A stretch of DNA of 11,784 bases from NCBI GenBank assembly GCA_009783865.1, contig WRCR01000077.1:1-11784 (forward strand). Reading direction: 5' to 3'. Source of the DNA: Planctomycetaceae bacterium (GTDB taxonomy: Bacteria; Planctomycetota; Planctomycetia; Pirellulales; Thermoguttaceae). The notes under the pieces were generated by a model. That model made no database searches, was not told the origin of the DNA, and saw only the letters and a program-made list of their open reading frames with translations. Within the stretch, counting starts at the first letter, position 1; the number at the start of each line of letters is the position of its first letter. A program made the position numbers and the translations under genes. Below, one piece after another: positions 6,976 to 11,784 of this stretch.

Positions 6976-7064
6976 TGTTCGGAATCCCCTCAATAAAACT
7001 TACCTGTTTTGTTGAAAAATGCTATTATGGTAAAATGGGTAAAATTTTGTGGGGGTTCCGAACA
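6976..7064. repeat. 17-bp inverted repeat with 55-base spacer
   Basis: TGTTCGGAATCCCCTCA (6976-6992) faces TGTGGGGGTTCCGAACA (7048-7064). Fifteen of 17 positions are complementary. The spacer also has some self-complementarity (TTACC near 7000 against GGTAA at 7029 and 7038), so a long imperfect hairpin is possible. It could be a small palindromic mobile element, a regulatory RNA or leader structure, or a protein-binding site. No transposase is nearby. Confidence 0.55.
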
Positions 7065-7102
7065 TGTCTAATATACCGGCATCCCTTGGATTTGTTGCTG
7101 CT

Positions 7103-7164
7103 AGAGACAATCACCAATGTTCATAATGGTGCCTTCATTTGCTGTGTCACCTAACAGTGTCTCT
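7103..7164. repeat. Short inverted repeat AGAGACA/TGTCTCT enclosing a small hairpin
   Basis: AGAGACA (7103-7109) and TGTCTCT (7158-7164) are perfect complements. Inside, CACCA (7112-7116) pairs with TGGTG (7127-7131). The arms are short, so chance is possible, but it lies only 39 bases from the 17-bp repeat and may belong to the same element. Confidence 0.35.
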
Positions 7165-7345
7165 GAACGGCAACTGTCAAAATAGGCAAATTATTCCGGT
7201 TTTTCTACCTAAAACGGCAAACGTCAAGGACAGCAATGCAAAAAGACGAAAACCCTAACAGCGGTTTTGATAAAAAAAGCCGTTTATAAGAATTATATCA
7301 AACATTCCGTTTGCACTTTCGTCAGGTTTCACTGTCCCAATAGAA

Positions 7346-8836
7346 ATGAATATCCTACTCAAGCGGCTGTTGTTCCTCCCTGCGGTTTTCGTTCTCTTTA
7401 CGCCGGTTTCGCTTGCCGACGAGCGCGTCAACTGGATTGTCAAAGCCGACGAAATGAACCGCAATGCCGTCGTTTGTATTGAAGGCGATAAAACGGAGGA
7501 AACCGGCAATTCGTATGATTCCGGCAGTTCGGCTAAATCATTCAATGGAATGGGAACCGGTATCGTCATCGACGAAAAAGGATACATCGTCACCAATTAT
7601 CACGTAGTTGACGGTCTCCGAAAAATTCAGGTGTTGACATATAACCGGAAACAATACGTCGCAATGCTGGTTGCCCGTGACCCCGATACCGACATTGCGA
7701 TAATCCGAATCAATGCTAATGAGCCGCTGCAAACTATACGTGTCGGTCGTTCTGACGATTTAATGCCGGGCGAGTATTGTCTCGCAATCGGTAATCCTTA
7801 CGGCTATCCATTCACGGTAACAACCGGTTTGATAAGCGGTTTGCTCCGCAAAGTCGATGTCAATGATTCTTTATCGTATCACAATGCGATTCAGGTAAGC
7901 GCGCAGATAAATCCGGGGAATTCCGGCGGACCTCTCCTAAACGTTCATGGCGAAATGATAGGGATGAACGCCGCTATACGCGCCGGAGCGGAATGTATTG
8001 CCTTTGCAATACCGGTTGGTCAGGTTGTCGAGGTTGCCGCGAAACTTTTCGAGAACCTTGTCAAGAAGAATGTTTATCTCGGTGCTGTTGTTTCGCAAAA
8101 AGAGAGCGTCGGAAATTCCAATGGTCGTTTTTCCGAGCGGCAAAGTTTCGTGATAGTTGATTCCGTTGACGCAAACAGTCCGGCTGAAGCCGCCGGTCTC
8201 CAGAAAGGCGACCGCATTGTTTCAATCGGCGGTAAGAAGGTCAATAATAAACTCGATTTTTACCGCTCTCTGGTTGATATTGCCTCACACAGCGATATTG
8301 TTTTCGAGACCATAAAAAGCGGTGACTCCAATGATGAGACCGGCAGTGTAACCATTTCGCTTGCAGCAGCAAGGGATTATTTGTTGGCAAGAGATGATTC
8401 CCGCGGACGCAATGTCCGAAGCGGAGTACCGAGCCGCGCAGACATCACGGCGAAAACAGCGGTAATTCAGCCGAAAACGGCGGCAATTCAACCGAAAACA
8501 GTCAACGTTGCAGACGAACATGTCTGGCAAACGCTGGGAATTTCATACGAACCGATGAAAAAAGACGAATATCGGCGGCAGTTTGCTGATTATTTGAGCA
8601 AATATCCCTACGGCGGTATTGTAGTAAAAGCGGTGAAAAAGGATACCGAAATGGCGCGAAAAGGTGTTATGCCGGGTGATGTGATTGTCGGTATTCACGA
8701 ATGGGCGGTTACATCGGAAAGCGATGTCCGTTTCGTTGCCAAAGAATGGAACAAAATCAAATCGCCGTCGAATAAAGTCCAACTTTGGCTCTTCAGGGAT
8801 GATTCCGAATTCTTCACGGAACTTTCTTTACGGTAG
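7346..8836 (+). CDS. HtrA/Deg-like S1C serine protease with two PDZ domains
   Basis: The protein has 496 residues. A signal peptide (MNILLKRLLFLPAVFVLF, cleavage near residue 24 after SLA) sends it out of the cytoplasm. The trypsin-like domain covers about residues 60-225 with an intact triad: H86 in TNYHVVDG, D116 in RDPDTDIAI and S193 in NPGNSGGPLLN. A first PDZ domain follows at about 235-325 (SPAEAAGLQKGDRIVSIGGKKV). After a Pro/Lys linker with a tandem repeat comes a second, more divergent PDZ domain (about 400-490; MARKGVMPGDVIVGIHEW). This is the architecture of periplasmic quality-control proteases that degrade or chaperone misfolded envelope proteins. The start is set by the signal peptide; no Shine-Dalgarno precedes it, so translation may be weak or unusual. 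The gene converges with accA, with 27 bases between stops. DegP, DegQ or DegS cannot be told apart, so no symbol is given. Confidence 0.9.
   Translation: MNILLKRLLFLPAVFVLFTPVSLADERVNWIVKADEMNRNAVVCIEGDKTEETGNSYDSGSSAKSFNGMGTGIVIDEKGYIVTNYHVVDGLRKIQVLTYNRKQYVAMLVARDPDTDIAIIRINANEPLQTIRVGRSDDLMPGEYCLAIGNPYGYPFTVTTGLISGLLRKVDVNDSLSYHNAIQVSAQINPGNSGGPLLNVHGEMIGMNAAIRAGAECIAFAIPVGQVVEVAAKLFENLVKKNVYLGAVVSQKESVGNSNGRFSERQSFVIVDSVDANSPAEAAGLQKGDRIVSIGGKKVNNKLDFYRSLVDIASHSDIVFETIKSGDSNDETGSVTISLAAARDYLLARDDSRGRNVRSGVPSRADITAKTAVIQPKTAAIQPKTVNVADEHVWQTLGISYEPMKKDEYRRQFADYLSKYPYGGIVVKAVKKDTEMARKGVMPGDVIVGIHEWAVTSESDVRFVAKEWNKIKSPSNKVQLWLFRDDSEFFTELSLR
8459..8500 (+). repeat. 21-base tandem duplication in the inter-PDZ linker
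   Basis: Two adjacent 21-base units differing at three positions encode AVIQPKT and AAIQPKT (residues 372-385 of the protease). The duplication lengthens a flexible Pro/Lys linker between the PDZ domains and is in frame, so the protein is not harmed. Confidence 0.75.
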
Positions 8837-8863
8837 AGTGTGTAACCGTCTGTTCATTGAACA

Positions 8864-9826
8864 TTATTCATTAAACACGCCGATTCTGCGAAACCGTTCG
8901 TAACGTTTTTTGACAAGTTCCGCAATCGGCTGCCGAACAAGGTCTTTGAGCGAATTGCGAAAATACTGCTTGAGGCGGGACGCAGCCAAGCGCGGGTCCC
9001 GGTGCGCACCGCCGGGCGGTTCTTCGATGACTTCTTCAATCACGCCCAACCGAAGCAAATCGCCGGAACGCATCTTCAATGCTTCCGCCGCTTTGTCTTT
9101 GAATTCGTGCCCCTTCCAAAGAATACCGGCACAACCCTCGGGACTAATCACGGAATAGTAAGAATGTTCCAGCATTGCGACTTTATCGCCGACTGCGATT
9201 CCAATCGCACCGCCTGAACCTCCCTCACCGATGACAGCGCAAACGACCGGCGTTTCCAACTGCGACATCTCGTACATCAACTCGGCAATGATATAAGCAA
9301 CTCCGCGCTCTTCCGAACCTATTCCGGGATAGGCACCCGGCGTGTCAATCAAGCAGACAACCGGAACTTGAAACTTTGCCGCTAACTTCATAGCCCGCAA
9401 CGCTTTACGGTATCCTTCGGGGTGAGCGCAGCCGAAATTGCACTCTTGCCGCTCTTTCAAATTGCGTCCCTTGTGATGTCCGACCAGCATCACTTTGTAT
9501 TCGTCAATTTTTGCCCAGCCGGTTCTGATTGCGCGGTCATCGCCGAAAAATCTGTCGCCGTGCAGTTCGGTGAAGTCCTCGATAATCATATCGATGTAGT
9601 CGAGCGTCTGCGGTCGACTCGGATGCCGCGAAACCTCAACTGTTTCCCAAGGAGTCAGCGAACTGTAAATCTCCTTTTGCAGTTGAAAAAGAGTTTGACG
9701 CAAAGACGCAATTTCACTGCGGGTTGAAGAATCCGATGTATCGGAATTTTTCTTCAACGCTTCAATTCGGCTTTCGAGTTCGATAAGCGGCTTTTCAAAC
9801 GGAAGCCGCTGCATTACAGAGGACAT
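8864..9826 (-). CDS. accA: Acetyl-CoA carboxylase carboxyltransferase subunit alpha
   Basis: The protein has 320 residues, very close to the E. coli AccA length. With AccD it forms the carboxyltransferase that moves the carboxyl group from carboxybiotin to acetyl-CoA, giving malonyl-CoA for fatty-acid synthesis in the cytoplasm. Visible signatures are the N-terminal LPFEKPLIELESRIEALK coiled segment (8-25), TELHGDRFFGDDRAI (86-100), VGHHKGRNLKERQECNFG (115-132), the crotonase-fold elements DTPGAYPG (161-168) and GEGGSGGA (200-207), and SVISPEGCAGILWK (225-238). The ATG at 9826 is chosen because it begins the conserved domain. The frame is open further upstream to 9889, but that would overlap lemA, and the lemA stop is 13 bases before this ATG. 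There is no strong Shine-Dalgarno, so translational coupling to lemA is plausible. accD, accB and accC are not in the window. Confidence 0.96.
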   Translation of the reverse strand: MSSVMQRLPFEKPLIELESRIEALKKNSDTSDSSTRSEIASLRQTLFQLQKEIYSSLTPWETVEVSRHPSRPQTLDYIDMIIEDFTELHGDRFFGDDRAIRTGWAKIDEYKVMLVGHHKGRNLKERQECNFGCAHPEGYRKALRAMKLAAKFQVPVVCLIDTPGAYPGIGSEERGVAYIIAELMYEMSQLETPVVCAVIGEGGSGGAIGIAVGDKVAMLEHSYYSVISPEGCAGILWKGHEFKDKAAEALKMRSGDLLRLGVIEEVIEEPPGGAHRDPRLAASRLKQYFRNSLKDLVRQPIAELVKKRYERFRRIGVFNE

Positions 9827-9839
9827 ACTGTTATCGCCG

Positions 9840-10439
9840 TTAAAAATGTACTTTCGGTGCCTGTTTTTCCATCGGGTCGGCGATTTCAAATGAAGCCGCC
9901 GCTGCGAAGTTGAACATACCCGCTACAATGTTTGCCGGAAATGTTTCTCTTCCATTATTGTAAAGCATTACGGCATCGTTGAACGCCTGACGGGCAAACG
10001 CCACTTTGTTTTCGGTCGAGGTTAATTCTTCCTGCAACAGGAGCATATTTTGATTTGCTTTCAAATCGGGATACTGTTCAACAACGACCATCAGCCGGCT
10101 CAATGCGCTGGTTAATGAACCTTCGGCTGATGCCAACTGCTTCATCAGGTTCGGCGAAGTCGGGTCGGCAGCAGCGTTTTGTAAAGCACCGGTCGCAGCG
10201 GCTCTCGCCATAATTACTTTTTCCAGAGTTTCCTGTTCGTGCTTCATGTATCCTTTAGCGGTTTCGACAAGATTGGGAATCAAATCGTACCGCCGTTTGA
10301 GTTGCACGTCAATTTGTGAAAAAGCATTTTTGTATCGGTTCCTTTTGACAATGAGTCCGTTAAATACCCCGATAATCCAAAGGATTAAGACAACGACAAA
10401 AACAGAAATGACAATGAGTACAATGGTAGTTGTTTCCAT
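9840..10439 (-). CDS. lemA: LemA family protein
   Basis: The protein has 199 residues. One transmembrane helix at about 5-27 (TTIVLIVISVFVVVLILWII) anchors a mostly helical domain. The family signature is RYDLIPNLVETAKGY (50-64), followed by long helices with MARAAATGAL and, near the end, FNDAVMLYNNGRETFPANIVAGMF, both typical of LemA. The family function is poorly defined; members are membrane-anchored helical bundles with the bulk outside the cytoplasm. The ATG at 10439 is used because the TM segment follows; an in-frame TTG at 10484 would add 15 residues and has no better ribosome site. It lies 93 bases after the DUF4349 gene and 13 bases before accA on the same strand. Confidence 0.92.
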   Translation of the reverse strand: METTTIVLIVISVFVVVLILWIIGVFNGLIVKRNRYKNAFSQIDVQLKRRYDLIPNLVETAKGYMKHEQETLEKVIMARAAATGALQNAAADPTSPNLMKQLASAEGSLTSALSRLMVVVEQYPDLKANQNMLLLQEELTSTENKVAFARQAFNDAVMLYNNGRETFPANIVAGMFNFAAAASFEIADPMEKQAPKVHF

Positions 10440-10489
10440 GTGTGTAATTTCGATTAAAGTGACATAAAGTAAAACGTTTGACAATTTTA

Positions 10490-10519
10490 CCGGAATACGG
10501 CGGTATTACAATAGTCCGG
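10490..10519 (-). repeat. Hairpin in the gap between the DUF4349 and lemA genes
   Basis: CCGGA (10490-10494) pairs with TCCGG (10515-10519), and inside lies AATAC-GGCG-GTATT (10494-10507), a perfect 5-bp stem with a four-base loop. There is no T run, so it is a weak terminator at best; it may tune lemA-accA expression relative to the first gene or act in mRNA processing. Confidence 0.35.
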
Positions 10520-10532
10520 CTGAAGTATTTAG

Positions 10533-11375
10533 TTAGTTGGTACTTCGGTACTTCTTTCCCCACCGCCGGACGAAATAAATTATCACAGCAAGAAGTATGA
10601 AAACCCAAAGGTGCGAAAGTCCAATGATAAACCACAGGAAATTGTCCCAGCCGTTTTTGATTCCTTCTGTGAATTTGGAGGAGAACCCAAATGGCGAAGC
10701 AGGTTCATCTATCTCTTGATAATAAGTAACCGTCAAAGTGCTGAATGCAATTCTATCCTTGAGATACCTCATTCGTCCTTCAACTGACTCAATTTCTGTC
10801 TGCAAACCCCCGATTTCTTTTTCGATGCGGAGAATATCTTCAACGGTTTCCGCCCGTTCCAAAAGTGCAGCGTACCGGCTTTGAAGTTCTTTCTTGGTCT
10901 TTGTTCGTGCCTCAATATCTATGTATTCCTCGGTTACATCGAGTACTTCAATCTTTTTGTCGTCAAGTTTGTTAACGCGTTTAGAAATGGTGTTCAGAAG
11001 CAAGTCAAATTTGTCGGCAGGAATGCGAATGATTAACCGGTGTTCAATCCGATTGGAATAGCCGGAAGCGTTGTCATCGGAGATATAACCTTTCAATTCC
11101 TGAACGGTTTGCGTAATCAACGATTTTGTTTCGTTGACATCAGCCGCTGCAAATCTTATGCTTCCATTCTTGATGATTTTTCGCTCTACTGTTTCAACTT
11201 TGTCGGGTTCCTGCTCTCTTGGCGGCGTTAAATAATTTTCTACCGTACGACTTGTTGCCATATCGGCTAGGGCCCTATCGGCTACACTCCTAAGTGCAGT
11301 CGTACCTGCTGGCTGACCGCAAGAACAAATTGTCAAGACAGATAATGCTGTCAAAATTGCCGTTGTCGTTTTCAT
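10533..11375 (-). CDS. DUF4349-type membrane-anchored lipoprotein
   Basis: The protein has 280 residues from the ATG at 11375. The N-terminus MKTTTAILTALSVLTICSCG is a lipoprotein signal with a lipobox-like ICSC (C19 the likely lipidated residue). A core domain follows (VERKIIKNGSIRFAAADV, then KGYISDDNASGYSNRIEHRL and RIPADKFDLLLNTI), a long coiled coil (about 150-215; EDILRIEKEIGGLQTEIESV), a beta segment (FSTLTVTYYQ) and a C-terminal transmembrane helix (about 248-270) ending in basic residues RRWGKK. This order of lipoprotein signal, DUF4349 core, coiled coil and C-terminal TM matches the family, which has no established biochemical role. The frame is open to 11429, but that start overlaps the promoter, so the lipoprotein start is preferred. 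No Shine-Dalgarno is evident. Confidence 0.85.
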   Translation of the reverse strand: MKTTTAILTALSVLTICSCGQPAGTTALRSVADRALADMATSRTVENYLTPPREQEPDKVETVERKIIKNGSIRFAAADVNETKSLITQTVQELKGYISDDNASGYSNRIEHRLIIRIPADKFDLLLNTISKRVNKLDDKKIEVLDVTEEYIDIEARTKTKKELQSRYAALLERAETVEDILRIEKEIGGLQTEIESVEGRMRYLKDRIAFSTLTVTYYQEIDEPASPFGFSSKFTEGIKNGWDNFLWFIIGLSHLWVFILLAVIIYFVRRWGKKYRSTN

Positions 11376-11413
11376 GGTTCTGTTGTCGTGTTGAAGGTTG
11401 CTTTCCGAAGTGA

Positions 11414-11430
11414 TTTGTACATTGTACAAA
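11414..11430. promoter_or_regulatory. Perfect palindrome over the -10 box, candidate operator
   Basis: TTTGTACATTGTACAAA is an 8+1+8 perfect dyad. It covers the -10 box and probable start site of the DUF4349 promoter, the usual place for a repressor. It also contains TGTACA twice. The binding protein is unknown and no regulator gene is in the window. Confidence 0.5.
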
Positions 11431-11449
11431 GTTTTGCCGTTATCGGCAA
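11421..11449 (-). promoter_or_regulatory. Promoter for the DUF4349-lemA-accA unit
   Basis: On the minus strand TTGCCG (11444-11449) is followed by a 17-base spacer and TACAAT (11421-11426): four of six consensus bases at -35 and five of six at -10. Transcription would start near 11414, about 39 bases before the ATG at 11375. Confidence 0.55.
11434..11449. promoter_or_regulatory. Second palindrome over the -35 box, candidate operator
   Basis: TTGCCGTTATCGGCAA has 6-bp perfect arms around TTAT. It overlaps the -35 hexamer and begins three bases from the first palindrome. It lies between the divergent DUF4349 and coiled-coil genes, so one bound factor could affect both. Confidence 0.4.
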
Positions 11450-11525
11450 GAGTTTGCCTTGCGTAATGTCAAAAATGTGGTACGATGAAAGCAGGTTGGG
11501 AACATATTAGCGAAGGAGAAAAGCC

Positions 11526-11784
11526 ATGTCAGAACAACAAAAACCGTTGACTTACGAAGGTGTTCTTGAAATGATCCGGGAAACCGACCGGAGTATAAAA
11601 CGTATGTCGCGGAAAACCGACCGGCAGATGCGGGAAACCGACCGAAAACTTGAACGCATGATTCAAGAAACACGGGAACAGATTCAAGAAACCAACCGGC
11701 AGATGAAAAAAACCGATAAGAAGATTTCGGAACTCGGTTCGCGCATTGGAAAAATTGTCGAGAATATGGTCGCCGGTAATATCA
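11526..11784 (+). CDS. Coiled-coil ETDR-repeat protein, DUF3782-like (partial)
   Basis: An ATG at 11526 with AAGGAG seven bases upstream opens a frame that runs off the window after 86 codons. After MSEQQKPLTYEGVLEMI the chain is a charged coiled coil made of related units: RETDR (18-22), RKTDR (29-33), RETDR (36-40), QETR (47-50), QETNR (54-58) and KKTDK (61-65). It then reads ISELGSRIGKIVENMVAGNI (67-86). This resembles the multicopy coiled-coil proteins of cyanobacteria and planctomycetes in which ETDR-type repeats lead into a PD-(D/E)XK nuclease-like domain that would start just beyond the edge. The coiled coil is seen; the nuclease-like half is inferred from the family. A long minus-strand frame over the same DNA is a shadow. 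A TTGCGT-N16-TACGAT pair (11459-11486) is a weak candidate promoter. Confidence 0.75.
   Translation, partial: MSEQQKPLTYEGVLEMIRETDRSIKRMSRKTDRQMRETDRKLERMIQETREQIQETNRQMKKTDKKISELGSRIGKIVENMVAGNI

Larger units (their letters stand above)
6810..7345. other. 536-base intergenic region between divergent disrupted gene and S1C protease gene
   Basis: No protein-coding or known RNA gene was recognised. The middle holds an imperfect 17-bp inverted repeat (6976-7064) with short AT-rich direct repeats GGTAAAAT (7029-7036 and 7038-7045) between its arms, then a second inverted repeat (7103-7164). The right end is AT-rich (7265-7305) and contains TTGATA (7267-7272) and several TATA-like hexamers, none at a good spacing. 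I could not assign a firm promoter or ribosome binding site for the protease gene. Confidence 0.5.

Noticed and set aside
7064..7126. Small frame of 20 codons (MSNIPASLGFVAARDNHQCS) with GGGGG eight bases upstream
   Set aside because: The G run is also part of the inverted-repeat arm, the peptide resembles nothing known to me, and the length is well within chance. Worth rechecking only if transcripts cover it.
8851..8863. TGTTCATTGAACA palindrome between the convergent protease and accA genes as a shared terminator
   Set aside because: The loop would be one base, or the stem four AT-rich pairs if opened, and there is no T run on either side.
9827..9889. N-terminal extension of AccA up to 9889
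   Set aside because: It would overlap the end of lemA, and the added residues do not belong to the AccA family; the 320-residue version has the usual length.
11440..11673. 77-codon minus-strand frame overlapping the coiled-coil gene
   Set aside because: It is antisense to a plus-strand gene with a strong Shine-Dalgarno and clear repeat structure, and its composition (Phe, Ser, Cys-rich) is typical of a shadow frame.

Overview
The window looks like chromosomal DNA of a planctomycete, probably a moderate-GC, host- or gut-associated lineage. The strongest sign is a gene cut by the left edge. Its N-terminus reads RVCKYEEVEKREMLSA, which matches the planctomycete LEPR-XLL type of N-terminal motif (fExLExRxLLSA). 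A secreted seven-repeat WD40 protein, a PDZ-containing trypsin-like protease and a coiled-coil ETDR-repeat protein fit the same picture. The phylum is an inference, since no rRNA or marker gene is present.

Layout from left to right. On the minus strand: a partial large-surface-protein gene (1-258), a secreted WD40 protein (309-1418), and a single-chain nuclease plus DNA methyltransferase (1680-3887). The methyltransferase gene is bounded by hairpin-rich intergenic DNA on both sides, and the octamer CCGCAAGT/ACTTGCGG recurs there. A flagellin gene (4390-5262) follows on the plus strand behind a good sigma70-type promoter. It converges on a minus-strand gene for a secreted protein of unknown function (5273-6809) that is broken twice: once by a frameshift at a T7 run inside its signal-peptide region, and once by an in-frame TGA. 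A 536-base noncoding stretch with two inverted repeats leads into a plus-strand HtrA-like S1C protease with two PDZ domains (7346-8836). The protease converges on a three-gene minus-strand run: a DUF4349-type lipoprotein, LemA, and the acetyl-CoA carboxylase alpha subunit AccA (11375 down to 8864). A divergent promoter region at the right edge carries two adjacent palindromes over the -10 and -35 of the lipoprotein gene. A plus-strand coiled-coil ETDR-repeat gene (11526 onward) runs off the window.

How the genes relate: DUF4349, lemA and accA could be one transcription unit, joining envelope proteins to the first committed step of fatty-acid synthesis. The methyltransferase-nuclease stands alone and may be a one-gene restriction-modification or defence enzyme. 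The other genes look independently transcribed. I see no tRNA, rRNA, CRISPR array, integrase or transposase gene. The least ordinary items are the doubly broken gene, the structured DNA around the methyltransferase, the 17-bp inverted repeat at 6976-7064, and the double palindrome at 11414-11449.
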